A stretch of DNA of 64,000 bases, taken from NCBI GenBank assembly GCA_014925825.1, contig JACGCK010000049.1, positions 233,515 through 297,514 on the forward strand, read 5' to 3'. A program made the position numbers and the translations under genes. This document shows, piece after piece, positions 44,360 through 55,565 of this stretch. Origin of the DNA: Pholiota molesta. Taxonomy: Eukaryota; Basidiomycota; Agaricomycetes; Agaricales; Strophariaceae. Under the pieces are notes generated by a model. The model searched no databases and was not told the DNA's origin. It saw nothing but the letters and a program-made list of their open reading frames with translations. Numbering within the stretch: the stretch's first letter is position 1; the number at the start of each line of letters is the position of its first letter.

Positions 44360-47300
44360 ATGCCGAAGACCGTATGTCCTGAAGTATGTTGTACCAGGGA
44401 CCATCCTATTGATTGCCCGTCTATTCCAGTTATCCATTTCCGAGGCAAATGCGCCCTCATAAGAGACTACCCTCTGCATCTCATAAATTTTCGCAGCAGT
44501 CTGGTTGACATGTTCCCAGAAGACAACCCATATCGTGTACGTGCTTGCAATATTTCTCATTGTCTTATCTGCTGACCAGACCTCTAGACCGTTGCAATCA
44601 ACGTTCAAAACTACGAACGAATGCTCTCCACGTCGGAAACGCCAGGGGTTAGGTTACTTCGCCATTTTCTTGGTGACCCGACCATTGACAACGATACCGC
44701 GTCGATGGCTACCAACGGGACATCCCAACTCAAAATGAAGTATCACGAGCAGGTGTCAGCTCTACTGGCGGCTTATCGTCTATTGGACTTGGAGATACTT
44801 CGTTTGGGCACAGTACCAACGATACCAACGCCATTATATCCGAAGTCGCTCACCCCTCAGATGGTTGAGCATGGGAAGGTCAAGCCAACGTGGAAGAAAC
44901 TCGAAAAATGGCAAGACATCATCATCAACTTCCGCCAATCCCTGAGGACGGGATTGCAGCCAGTCCAAGCCCTAGTCACCAACATGCCATCGCCATTACG
45001 CGGATCGCTTGCTCACCTCCAAGGACTGTCTGATTCGCATGCGGGCCAAAAGCTCGGTACCTTGATCCAAAATTTTCGCGGGGCGGCTCTGCATTTGACG
45101 TTGATCAAAGAAACCGCGGATTTCCGTAACACCAAACTGCCAGGAATCCCCGAATCGATTGCTGCGTTGGTTGCCGGGGATCAGCCTGTGGTAAATGTTG
45201 CTGGACTGCCTCTAACGAAATACGACCTCGACACACGCGAGAAGATGCGGAACTACCTTAATGACCATAGTAGTGGCGAGCTGAGCTTGCCGCTGCACTT
45301 GTCTCTGTTGTTGACCCCGCTTTTGTTGTTAATGCCCGTAGCCCATGTGAAGGGCAAATTTCGTCGGCCATCGCTTTCTGAGGTATGTCTTCATTATGTA
45401 CCTGTCGATGGTCTATCACTCAAGCTCTTTGGGCAGCTCTCCCGCGCCCTTGGCAATGAAAAGCCAGAAATTCTGACGAGGGTTGAGAACGAGATCTGGA
45501 AGGCCCTATGGATGATTAACGAGGACTCCAGCATGCCAGTCATCATCAAGGCATTCCAGCAACTCGCCGATTCTGACGTATTTCATGAAGTAGTTGGTAT
45601 ACATGCTACAGACCCCGCGTTCTCCTTCTTCAGACGTGCGTTGTTCTTCTATTTTTATATATATCGATACAAAAGCTAAGTCAATCTCCAGCTCTTGGGA
45701 ATAACGCCGCCACGTCGCAAGTGAGGAGCGAAGACAGCACTGTGAATGCGTTCCCTCTGTCGCAACTTGTCACGCCCAGGTTCCAAGAATTGGACGCCGA
45801 TGCTGATATGGATATCGATACGACGCAGGCGGTGCGCGAGACTGTTGAAACGGTGGGACAGGATAGCGCGGCGATGGATGTAGACGGCGCTGAACAAGGC
45901 GTAAACCATGGTCAGAAGGAGGTAACCGGTCAGGAGAAGGAATCTGAGGAGCCCAAGACGAGTGGAACGATTCAGGATACCGCGGAGATGGATGTAGACG
46001 GCGATCAACAAGGGCCAAAAGATGGAGAGATGGATGTAAATGGACACGAGAAGGAATCAGACGATGCAGGACGTAGAGCGAAGGACGTAGAGAACGCAGA
46101 AAAGGTACCTGATGGTGAAGAGGAACTGGCTGTCAACCAGCAGCCGTTGAAGCAGAAACAGGCAGATAAGTCCGACAAGGACGATGAGGATGGAGAAGGC
46201 GAGGATGAAGAGGAAGAGGAGCCAGAAGTTCAGGTGGAAGAGGAACTGGCTGTCAACCAGCATCCGTTGAAGCAGAAACAGGCTGAGAAGTCTGACGAGG
46301 ACGATGAGGATGGAGAAGGCGAGGATGAAGATGAAGAGGAGGGAGAGGTTCAGGTGGACGAGAGAGGTGAGGATGAAGACGAAGATGAAGAAAATGTTGG
46401 TGGGAGCTGGAAAGGAGAGGATGAGGATGAAGATGTCGAAGGGATGGGTGAGGACGAGAAAGAGGCCGAGGAGGATGAAAATGAAGACAATGAGGGCACT
46501 GGTGCAGGAATTGGGCGAGCACCTCGACTGTCTCGAAAGCGTCCAGCGAAAAGTTACGCGGAAGGAAAAAGAGGCACAAAGCGACATAAAAAACACTCGT
46601 CCGCCGCGGTGGTGAACGAAGAGGAACAGGTGCAGGATCAAGAGGAGGAGTCAGAAGAAGAGATGGAAGTCTCCCGATGGGTGAAACTAGAGGAGGACAT
46701 CTTCGTATGTTTATTCGCTAATTCTCTGAGAAGACTTGAATAACACTAGTCAGGTGGAGGCTGCATTTTGCAACCTGGATATATCGAAAACTGGCAAGGA
46801 AAAGTTGCGTCTGGGACGCAAGGTAAAAGCGTGGGGTCCGAAAGAGGAGTCACTGGAGTTTGAGCCCGTGTGCCATGTACGCATGCCCGTTTGTTGTCAT
46901 TCAGATACAAAAAAATCTAATCAGGGGTGTAGAACGAGGAAACGTTACGAATTTTGCAATTGTTGGTTGCGCGAGTTGAAGAATGTTACGCATATGAAAA
47001 GCCTTTGCATGCGAAATACGACGGCCAAGGTACCCGTAAAGAGTCTGTTTTCAAGATCTTAAGCGAAGAAGAGTTCATCGCGTTGGAGGACTCAGCGGTG
47101 CAAGAGATACTGCGCCGACAGAACATCGTAGTGACAGGCATGCGACGCAGACAACGAAGCTTTGAAGAAGCTCTGCTAGATCTCGCTCCATTAGATTCGG
47201 TCACCAGTATTCATGGTGAGTATTGCATTCTTCAAGTCCAACAGTTGACTGATTTTTGTATAAAGACCAGAGCTACAATCCTGATTATCACGGATGTGTT

Positions 47301-48779
47301 CGTACGGGCAGGGTGGCTGATATTCTCGATGCCTCCCGTTCACCCGACTCTAAGATTTTGAACGCTCTGGAATTTCCTGATCCTTTCGCAGGGATTGAGA
47401 GATCGACTTTTTCTTCCGACTCGCATGCTCTGGCGAGCGTATACAGGCAGGAAGGATGGGTCAAAACTCCCATACCAATTGAGCATGTCCGGTGGGGATT
47501 GGCGGCCACTACGGGGGCTTTCCATCGCTGGCATATCGACAGCGACGGCTTTGGTACTTTTATTGATCCTGTGGCCGGTTCGAAATGGTGGATTGTTGCT
47601 CGTCCAAGGGGCAATCTAGAGCACGATTGGTTCCATGAGACTAAGTGGCTGAAGAACGATGCATTTGACCTGGACAAAGACGGTAAAGGGCTGTTCGATG
47701 TCGAGGCCATCCTTCTGCAGCCTGGTTCCAGACTGTAAGTCCTACCATTCGTATTTCACGTTCCATAAATTAACATCTGAGATCTACAATAGCATCATGC
47801 GACCGAACACCCTTCACGCGGTGTATACACCTGAACATGCTGTTTGTCGAGGAGGGCATTTTTATGCAACCTCCACAATGCAAGATACCTTTGTAGGGCT
47901 GGTACACGCCTTCATATGCGACAAGTTCATCACCAACACCAGCCATGCACCCTCACGATTTATCTTGGCAGAAATGATAAATTTCTACCACACCGCCCTA
48001 GTGAAAAACAATTTGCGTGCTAATGGTGGGTCGTCTTGAGCTTGTTCCTCTCGACTTCTAGTTTTAAAATTTCACTAGATCCAGCGCATCATCACGTACC
48101 CGCTTTGAAGACGGAGGAATCTCTTATGGATTTCCTTGTGGTATGCGGTCTCGGAGTGTTGATCAACGTCCTATCTCTCGAGACCTATACAGCGCCCGGG
48201 TTGAATGGCAGGTTCGCAATGGACAAAACACAAGCGCAGCAATGGAAGAAATACGACATCAATGCGCTTTCTGAAGATGATAGAAAACTGTATTGTTTGG
48301 CCAGAGCACAGTCATTCGAACTCATTGCATGGCTCAACTGGAACTTCTCCACTGGGTTAGAGAATATACCCATGGAGTCGTTGTTCACAATCATGTTGAC
48401 CAACATGTGCAAAATGTTATGCGACTACAAGTGGCGGGCCAACAAGGAAGAAATCAAGTGTATGGCTGATTTTACCCTCGAAAGGCTCCAGGGGCAGATC
48501 ACCGGCGTGTTGGCATTAGCTGCAAACAGGAATCCAGAGCAGGTGAAATCTGCTACGAGCGAAATTAATGCGTCGAAGTGGAACCTTCCGATGAATAATA
48601 GTGTGGCCCAGACGATATTGCCACGCATGGTGGGTGGGCTAAAATTCAGGAAAATCAATCAGGAGAAGTCATACAAACGATTGCCTCAGGCAGAATTGTT
48701 CAAGAGGGGGCAGACAGCACTTGATAAGGTGTTTGGAAACATGCTCGACATTAAACGCGAAATCACGGGTGCGTCGTAG
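44360..48779 (+). CDS. large JmjC-domain protein with acidic repeats
   Basis: Eight exons join in frame to 1348 residues: 44360-44536, 44588-45635, 45692-46704, 46754-46876, 46933-47215, 47266-47734, 47793-48025 and 48079-48779. The N-terminal half (CPSIPVIHFRGKCALIRDYP, TVAINVQNYERMLS) matches a family I recall from Agaricomycetes. A strongly acidic region follows, with two copies of a ~40-residue repeat (EELAVNQQPLKQKQADKSDK, EELAVNQHPLKQKQAEKSDE), two AMDVDG/EMDVDG units and a basic stretch (RKRPAKSYAEGKRGTKRHKK). The JmjC cupin near residues 860-1010 has FHRWHIDSDGFGTFIDP (His-x-Asp), GSKWWIVARP and RLIMRPNTLHAVYTPEHAV (second His), so metal binding looks intact. A helical C-terminus follows. 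Known JmjC proteins are 2OG oxygenases, often histone demethylases; the substrate here is unknown. The first ATG is uncertain; one lies at 44347 in another frame. Confidence 0.85.
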
Positions 48780-49972
48780 AGTTATCTGTTCTATATCTCA
48801 TTCTGAGATCGGATTTTTGTAGACACCTGAATGACGAAACAAACAATGCCGGTCAAGGTTGGCATTATTTGCTGTTTGGGTCTCATGGGTAACGGCCTCC
48901 TTCGCGTGGTGGTTTCTATGTCGAATTAATTTTCATACTGTATTGCAATGAGTATCTACTTGCCTATTGGTGTAACGCAACATTTCCCGAAAAAAAACAT
49001 CTAGTTTACAATGACTGTTTTTACAACAACTAAGATTTTGTTTAATACTGCTTGAAGTCTTTGTGAGCTAGGGCAACGTCTCTATGCTTGTTTCCAAGCA
49101 AGAATAGAATCCTCAACCCTAATGCACCTTAAAAAATGAGGGAGGAGACCATAAATCGGCCTAAATCAGCAGGTAAGTCTCCCTTAAATCGGCTTAGATT
49201 TTCACTAAATCTTGGAGTTCTATGTTACATTGCCGCACATAACATGGCACATATTGCAACAGGATTTAAGATAAGTAAAGTCCGTCGTTTTGGCCAGCTG
49301 TTCTTGTCTGACGACGAATTCTCGGAAGGCAGCTTGCAAAAATGGAACAGTGTAAGGTGTAATGGGGTCTTATTTTGACAGAACTATGGACTACCGTCTA
49401 CTACGCTTGGAAGGGCCTCTTTGGCGTACTTTAGCTCGTCCATTCGACTGTTTAACTGTAGAATGACAGAGTATAATACTCAAATTATCCGACGAATGGA
49501 ATCTGCCAGGACCAAATGCTGACGTACCGCCTCTGTCTGGATGACCATCAATTTCCCCATTCAAAAAGCTGAGCACAAACACTTGAAGTGCTTCTGTGTC
49601 GTTTAAGTATGGCCGGTTTAACTGTATAGAAAAACCAGCCATTAGTGGTGAAAGGATCACAATTTGACCAGAATTACAGCTTTCTTGACAGCGAGCAAAA
49701 AACAGGTGAGGGTGGGCGTCTAGCGGACGTAAGGCATAGAGCCTGCAGAGTTTGGAAGTTTGGAAGAGGGAGGGGTTGCTGGAGCCTGGAGGCAGCTGGA
49801 GGCGGCCGCGGCGCCGCAGGACAGCGCAGGACTCAATGCGGAAATCGCCGAGCCCCCAGGCCACAGGCCACCGGCCAGCGCGCCGGATCCGATCTTCTGA
49901 AAGTTTGGCACCCCCGACGTGTGAGGGGCGAGGTACTTATCGCAGTGTGAGTGTCGTGACAGAGCCAGCCTC
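48780..49972. other. no recognisable gene
   Basis: 3' region of the JmjC gene, then AT-rich DNA. A minus-strand frame at 49391-49864 has no recognisable domain. Imperfect AAATCGGCYTARAT repeats occur near 49150-49215. The interval ends at the right hairpin repeat. Confidence 0.5.
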
Positions 49973-50057
49973 TCATTGTGGGAATGATCGCATTCAGATC
50001 CTACTGATTTGAATGCGATCAATTCCCACCTTTCGTCTCTTCCCTGAGGCCTGAGGC
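49973..50057 (+). repeat. hairpin repeat, right copy
   Basis: Inverted relative to the copy at 40278-40366. Hairpin at 49978-50029 (GTGGGAATGATCGCATTCA.. / ..GAATGCGATCAATTCCCAC, loop region CTACT), followed by TCTTCCCTGAGGCCTGAGGC. The arms differ from the left copy at a few sites. Confidence 0.88.
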
Positions 50058-51293
50058 ATCGCAGGCCCCTGGTATGTTTTATTATTTCATTACCGCCTGT
50101 ATGCTGATGTTGCCTGCTCCAGGTCGATCTGGCGTACCGCATCTGCCTGCCCAGAAGTCATCGCCGTCACCGCCCAATGCTACAGACGGTCACGAAAGCC
50201 AGATGGCCAGTCGCGGCCCTCGACAATCATCGACATCGACGGACGGAGACGACGCCAACCGCGTGCATGGGCTATCCCGCCGAGCGGACGTACACCTGCA
50301 CCATCGAACGCCTCGCCGCTCAGCAAGATTGACAAACACCCCGTTGAGGACCACGAGGGCGAGCCTCACGCCGATGCCATGCCGTGCAACCGCATGCAGC
50401 ACCAGCTGACAACCGCTACTCAAGGGCGCATATACGGTACGTCTGCGCCCATTGTCACCCCGAAGCGCCTTGGACGACGACGGCAAGTGCTCCAGGCACC
50501 GTGTTCGATGCCCCGGGAGGCGTAGTGGGTTGCCAACAGCCCACATCAATGTAAGTTCCCTTTTGTTGTGTTGAATTGTTGCTTACTTCGACCATGCTGG
50601 CACTCCGCCCTCCAAACCCCTCGACCCGACCGCGCATGGTACAATTCACAAGGCTATAGCAACCATGACGACGCCGCCAGAGGCCCGCCGTTCGCCCTCG
50701 CCCTTGACCCCTCTCCGCGATGATGACTCATTGATCGCAGGCGCTAGCAACAGAGCCCATCAGTTGAAGTTGGATGGCATGGACAATACGGGACGTACAA
50801 GTGCAAGCCGTCACACAACGTATGACATCGCTCGACCTTTGCGAGGGCCGAGGATTATGCTTCCACCTGACCCAGGCCTCCGCGAGCGACCAGACATGGG
50901 CTTCGCATTGACCAAAGGCTCGGCGTAGCGGCGGTGGCTTCTTCTAGCCTGCCCGCCGTTGCCGCCGGGCACAGCGAACAGCAAAGAGCAGTCGTTCTTT
51001 GCTTCTGCCCGATAGAAGGGGCTCCAGGGGAGAAAAGAGCGGCAAGCACTTGGGAGCATAGGGGACCAGCTGCAACGACGGAGGAACACGCCAAATTGTT
51101 GCATACCTACCCATGTATGTATCGTCTCTCTCAATTCCATGGAGTCACCTCATTTCAACATCTTCCCAAGCTTAGGTTCATATTACTGGGGCACTGTGGA
51201 CTGAGGACTTGGATCGCAGCCATGTGCCAAGTGATGACCGGAAGACTGCTGGGATGACGATTTTTGGTGTAGAGTGCACGGGCCGCCGCCTGC
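50058..51293. other. GC-rich interval with unassigned ORFs
   Basis: Plus-strand frames at about 50098-50410 (SSPSPPNATDGHESQMASRG) and 50665-50931 (MTTPPEARRSPSPLTPLRDD) are Pro/Ser/Arg-rich and could be exons of one low-complexity gene or retroelement debris. No domain recognised. The right end abuts the LTR at 51294. Confidence 0.35.
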
Positions 51294-51614
51294 TGTTGTA
51301 GTTTGAGGCTTGTCTTGGGCTAGAGAAATCTCGCACTGTCACCATGCTTTATTTATATACAACACAAATCAAAAAGCTCTGTAACTACTACTTAATGCAT
51401 CTGAGTGTGAAATCACCTCACATATTGTAAAGCTTCGCTCTACAGTTAGACCTTAAGTCGCACAATATAAACCAGAACCAATATAATTGGTAGTCTACGT
51501 GTACGGTGCAAAAGGTCTGTCTCCTGATTACAAATAGGTATGATATATAAGGGCATCACCAAGGGTGATGCCAATCAACAGTAAATAGTACGAATGGGGA
51601 ACATATCCGTGACA
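51294..51614 (-). repeat. 3' LTR of a minus-strand retroelement
   Basis: On the minus strand a polypurine tract (AAGGGGGGG, 51625-51617) is followed by TGTCACGGATATG.. starting at 51614, and the stretch closes with ..CTACAACA at 51294: TG..CA ends, 321 bp. It contains an imperfect inverted repeat (GCATCACC/GGTGATGC) and a TATAAATAAA-like motif. There is no second copy in the window because the element's 5' end is missing. Confidence 0.65.
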
Positions 51615-51714
51615 TACCCCCCCTTGAGATTGTTGTACAATCTTAGAGCAAGAAACAAAAAGTATATACATAATAGTTTTTGTCGTGAAATGGTAGTAGT
51701 AAGATAGGTATTAG

Positions 51715-54213
51715 TTACCCATCTGTAGAAGGTGTGGGTGGTTGGAGTTCTCCCTGTACATTGTCCATAGGTGTGTCGATTTGGTTAAGTGCATGACCAT
51801 CCTCCATAGGGATATCAGCGTCTATGTTGCTGCCCGGCGCTTCGGTGTTGGAGTATTCATTCGCGTTGACGAATGAATCCGTCCCTGCAACCGCGTTAGC
51901 GTTTGCGGGTCCGGATGTATTCATTGATGCGCCAGGTACAGGTATCGAGTCATGAGTTGGGATTGATTGGATGAGATGGTGAATGCGTTGACGGTAGGCG
52001 TTTAACCCACTGTCGGCCAATGTGCGAGATCGTCGGTCGAGGTATACGCTAAACGGGGTTGCGCCGACTTTCAACCACCCGTCCGATTGGAAACAGTCGG
52101 TTCCCCGCTGTAGTTCGCTAGCATACACCTTCGTAAACCGAAGGTATTCCATCTCAGTTGGCTCTCGATATCCATCCCAAGCCGCTATGGCGGGTGGCAC
52201 ACCAAATGTCTCGAGGCGGTATAACCGCTCGTTGTCCCACTCCCCCCACAAGTCTTCGTCGATCTCTTTGCCGGTGTAATGGTCATTTAGGTAGTGGAGC
52301 CCAAATAGATATCCATGATCAACCCACTCAATCGGTATCCGATTGTCAATAAACGTGGTGATCACATCTTGCATCATGATGTTAGCTGCGTGTCGACGGT
52401 CTATAATCAATCGTCTAAATCGCAAGGGATTCCCTTGCTGTGGTACCATCGGCCTGGTCGGATTCTCCTGGTTATATGTACCGACAGCTTCGCGATACAT
52501 ATTAGGCGACGCCAATAGCACCGCGGTTAGCCGCATGAATGGAGTACGAGGCGCTTTGTCGCTGGGTGCCAACAGTTTCGCTAGCCCATATCCGAACAGC
52601 GTTCGCCTGTTCACCCGAAGAGCGTAATCCATAACGATTCCCATGATATGATTCTTTGACCCTGGGCGTCCATGGAGAATCATAAAGATCCCCGCAATAT
52701 CTTGGTCCATCATCTGATTGGCCCCGGGTACTTTCACCCCAGCGCCTCCTGACGCGGTGGCTGTATTTCCAACGGCTGTCCTGGACCAGGTACGGTATAT
52801 GTCGGGCGCCTCCCATGCTCTCTGGTCAACATTGGGCCTGTAGCTCGCACCAAAATCACTGTCCGCAAACGCGTGCATAGTTCGATCCCATAAGTTGATG
52901 CTTATGCGTGCGATCGTTGTCCGAAACTCGGTCAAGATGGTATACGCCTCAACTCGTATGACTGGATCCTTACGGTGATCTTTGATCAGGCGTAATAGCC
53001 GATCAAGTTGGTTCGGGGTGAGCGGCACTCCTCGAGGTGCAATGGAGTAGATAGGATGCTGGTGCTGCAGATGCGGTCTATACCCATCTGTATGCCTTGC
53101 CTCGTAGTCCGATGCCTCAGCTGCCGAACGTCCCGCAAACACCATATTGGTCCTGGTCGAATGATATATAATCGTTCTCGGCCATAGTCCCAACATCGCA
53201 TTGTTGCGCTCGATTGATAGGGCTGGGCCCATCCGAACGAATCCTAACCCATCTGGTATACGACCAGCCGTATCCCATTCGCTCGCCTTTATCTTTTCCG
53301 CGCGCAAACGGTCCCGTGTTTCGATCCGCTTCCTTACCACAATGTTGCGGTTGCGGTTCTCTGCCAGTTTTCCTTCGGATGGCTGATACCCCAAGTCCTC
53401 GGCTAGTTTCTGTGGGTCTTCCTCCCACAGCTCGTACTTGGCTTGATCGTCGTCATTGTCCGAATCCTCGTCGTCATCGTCATACGATGACCTTTCGATA
53501 GTGGGGTCCGATTCCTGGTTTGACACTGGCGGAAATGCTACTGGCATTTGTACGAGGACGGTTGCAGCGTATCCTCGCTGTATAAATGGTGCCTCCATGC
53601 GTACATCTTCCTCGTATGGTAGCGGCCTACTTCTCGTATCTTGGTCGTCGGCCCATGACACAGCTGATTGGGATGTCGAACGGCTAACACTGAACCGTTC
53701 GCGATTGGTCGTCGGCCCCAGCGGCTGTCCTGCCTGCGTTGTAGAGGCACTTGATGGTGCTCGCGCGCCCATCGATGCATATGTTATGGGCTCTCGTACT
53801 TGGGTAATCGGGTTCCCGATTACCGCCCGGTCTACCACCTCAATCTCCATGGATTCCACGTCACGTCGTTTCAATGGTCTCTGACCATTGCTCTGCTCAT
53901 CAACGGGCGAAGCCTCCCGCTTCCGGTTCCTCTTCAGGGTCTCGTTTGCCTCACGAAAGTACTTGTTTTCGGTGGTTAATACTTCTATCCGCATAATGAG
54001 CTCGTTGATTAAGAGCGCCGTGTCGTCATCCCGTATCGGTTCATCCAATCTCGCAGATATGTTGGCATGTTCCAACCGTTCGTTCAGTCGTTCGTGACTG
54101 CTTCCGCTCTCAGCCTCCGGCTGCTCACTGTAGCCGCTCCGTTCTCTCTGTTTCCCCTTGTCTCCCCTTGGTATCTTTTCCTCGCGCGACGGCGGCAGCG
54201 GCGGCGTCCTCAT
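51715..54213 (-). CDS. retroelement-type ORF (coiled coil, unknown fold)
   Basis: Single-exon frame. ATG at 54213 (MRTPPLPPSREEKIPRGDKG) gives 832 residues, ending 90 bases before the polypurine tract and LTR at 51614. A coiled coil lies near residues 70-110 (LLINELIMRIEVLTTENKYF). An acidic patch (YDDDDEDSDNDDDQAKYELW) follows, then a helical body (RIPDGLGFVRMGPALSIERN, LTPNQLDRLLRLIKDHRKDP, IPIEWVDHGYLFGLHYLNDH). I recall similar single-ORF proteins in Agaricomycete LTR-type elements, but know no function. No reverse transcriptase, integrase or zinc knuckle is present. The frame stays open 49 codons further into the neighbouring LTR, which begins at 54271. The gene's true 5' end was therefore probably lost or displaced by that element. 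Confidence 0.65.
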   Translation of the reverse strand: MRTPPLPPSREEKIPRGDKGKQRERSGYSEQPEAESGSSHERLNERLEHANISARLDEPIRDDDTALLINELIMRIEVLTTENKYFREANETLKRNRKREASPVDEQSNGQRPLKRRDVESMEIEVVDRAVIGNPITQVREPITYASMGARAPSSASTTQAGQPLGPTTNRERFSVSRSTSQSAVSWADDQDTRSRPLPYEEDVRMEAPFIQRGYAATVLVQMPVAFPPVSNQESDPTIERSSYDDDDEDSDNDDDQAKYELWEEDPQKLAEDLGYQPSEGKLAENRNRNIVVRKRIETRDRLRAEKIKASEWDTAGRIPDGLGFVRMGPALSIERNNAMLGLWPRTIIYHSTRTNMVFAGRSAAEASDYEARHTDGYRPHLQHQHPIYSIAPRGVPLTPNQLDRLLRLIKDHRKDPVIRVEAYTILTEFRTTIARISINLWDRTMHAFADSDFGASYRPNVDQRAWEAPDIYRTWSRTAVGNTATASGGAGVKVPGANQMMDQDIAGIFMILHGRPGSKNHIMGIVMDYALRVNRRTLFGYGLAKLLAPSDKAPRTPFMRLTAVLLASPNMYREAVGTYNQENPTRPMVPQQGNPLRFRRLIIDRRHAANIMMQDVITTFIDNRIPIEWVDHGYLFGLHYLNDHYTGKEIDEDLWGEWDNERLYRLETFGVPPAIAAWDGYREPTEMEYLRFTKVYASELQRGTDCFQSDGWLKVGATPFSVYLDRRSRTLADSGLNAYRQRIHHLIQSIPTHDSIPVPGASMNTSGPANANAVAGTDSFVNANEYSNTEAPGSNIDADIPMEDGHALNQIDTPMDNVQGELQPPTPSTDG

Positions 54214-54270
54214 CCGTGGTTGAGTATGGTCATAACCCTCAACCGGTGGTTGCCTCTGGTGTGGAGGCGT

Positions 54271-55334
54271 TGATGCGCACCGCATCCGTATACGCTCTGA
54301 AAACGCGCCAGAATACGCCCAGACGCACGCGCAACGCACACGAACAGAACGCGCACGCACGCGCTCGAATGCGCTAGGTCATACACGACGCAACAGGACG
54401 CCTCGCCTCACGCCGCCGTGCTCGAAGTCGCTCAAGCACGATAAACGTATACAGAAAGCCTCCATACACCTCAGAACATATTACGACACACGTGGAATGC
54501 AATCGCGCGAATGCGCACAGAGCCGCCGCGCCGCGCCGCGTACGCACTCAGAACAGGAGCCGCGGGTAGTCACGTGACCCGACGAACTTGGACGCAAGTC
54601 GCGCGCCGCCGTATACGGGCTCGCACAGCACTCTCAGGACGTCGCTACATGGTCTAGAACGTCTCGAATACGTACGGAACTCGTTCCAAATATTATTCGA
54701 CAACTTACTGCGTCGGAATTCCGTCCGCACGCACATGCGCTCGAGTGTGCGCTTAAGCGCTCTATTTTTAGTTTTCTTATTCTCTAGCTCGCCGTCGCAT
54801 GTGCGCGCCGCGCTCCCCTGTGCCCCTATCGTCCTTTTCCACATGCCTTTCGTATCTAGCCTTTCGGACAGTCTACCTCGCACCTTCCTACCGTTTTAGA
54901 TAAATTAAATCCGAGCTATAGCTTCCGTAGTATTTAAATCCCTGTAACTCAGTAAAATAAAGAAGACACTTTCCCCCCAGTTTCCAGCTTAGTTTCAGTT
55001 CGTCTCTCGTCGCGTCCTCGTCCCCACTGCGTTCCCCATCATTCCACACCGCGCTGCGTCTCTCTCATATTTTATTTCACTCTCGTCGCACAGTTCTAGC
55101 TAAATTCCGTCACTCCTTCATCCCATCGCTCTCGCAACTCAATATACACCGTAAACACCGTCGCGCCACGTCACACACCTCGTCGCACCTTTCGCCACTG
55201 ATAGACCTTGATTGGGACGCCCTTGAACCCCGTACTCGCAACCTCGTAGCCCCTCACGTCGTGGCTTTTGGTTTTGTGGTTTTAGATTATATTCGCCACA
55301 TTCCGCACCCTACACGACACTTGGCACATCATTT
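54271..55334 (+). repeat. 5' LTR of the plus-strand element
   Basis: Begins TGATGCGCACCGCATCCG. Its first ~175 bases recur at 63825-64000 with one single-base difference (GATAAACG versus GATAACG). A TATTTAAA box (about 54931) and an AATAAA signal (54956) mark the likely transcription start and polyadenylation region. The right edge is set by the primer-binding-like site at 55335, giving roughly 1.06 kb. The edge itself is inferred. Confidence 0.75.
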
Positions 55335-55350
55335 CTGGAGCCCACCGCGA
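55335..55350 (+). other. primer-binding-site-like sequence
   Basis: TGGAGCCCACCGCGAG just inside the 5' LTR resembles the TGGNGCCCACCG-type primer site I recall from Agaricomycete Ty3-like elements. The tRNA is not identified. Confidence 0.45.
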
Positions 55351-55565
55351 GGGGTTTATCATTTTTTTGCCTTCCAATTGTCATCACCCAGTTCGCATTT
55401 CCACCCGTCGCCTCGTAGTCACCTTGCGGTTTTATTCCGGCAACCCGCGTATTGTGCCGTCGCCAAGCAATCATTATCTGTCGCCTCGCGCCATCATTTC
55501 TCCGTCGCCTTGCACATGCAATCCATTGACTCGTGATTTTATTCATCATTCTCCGACTCGCTATC

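Noticed and set aside
46057..46641. Leu/Phe-rich minus-strand ORF resembling a membrane protein
   Set aside because: It is the complement of the acidic Asp/Glu repeat of the JmjC gene; GAN codons read in reverse give Leu, Phe and Ile.
50058..51293. A Pro/Ser-rich gene on the plus strand
   Set aside because: Frames are open but no conserved segment or reliable splice chain could be found; kept only as an unassigned interval.
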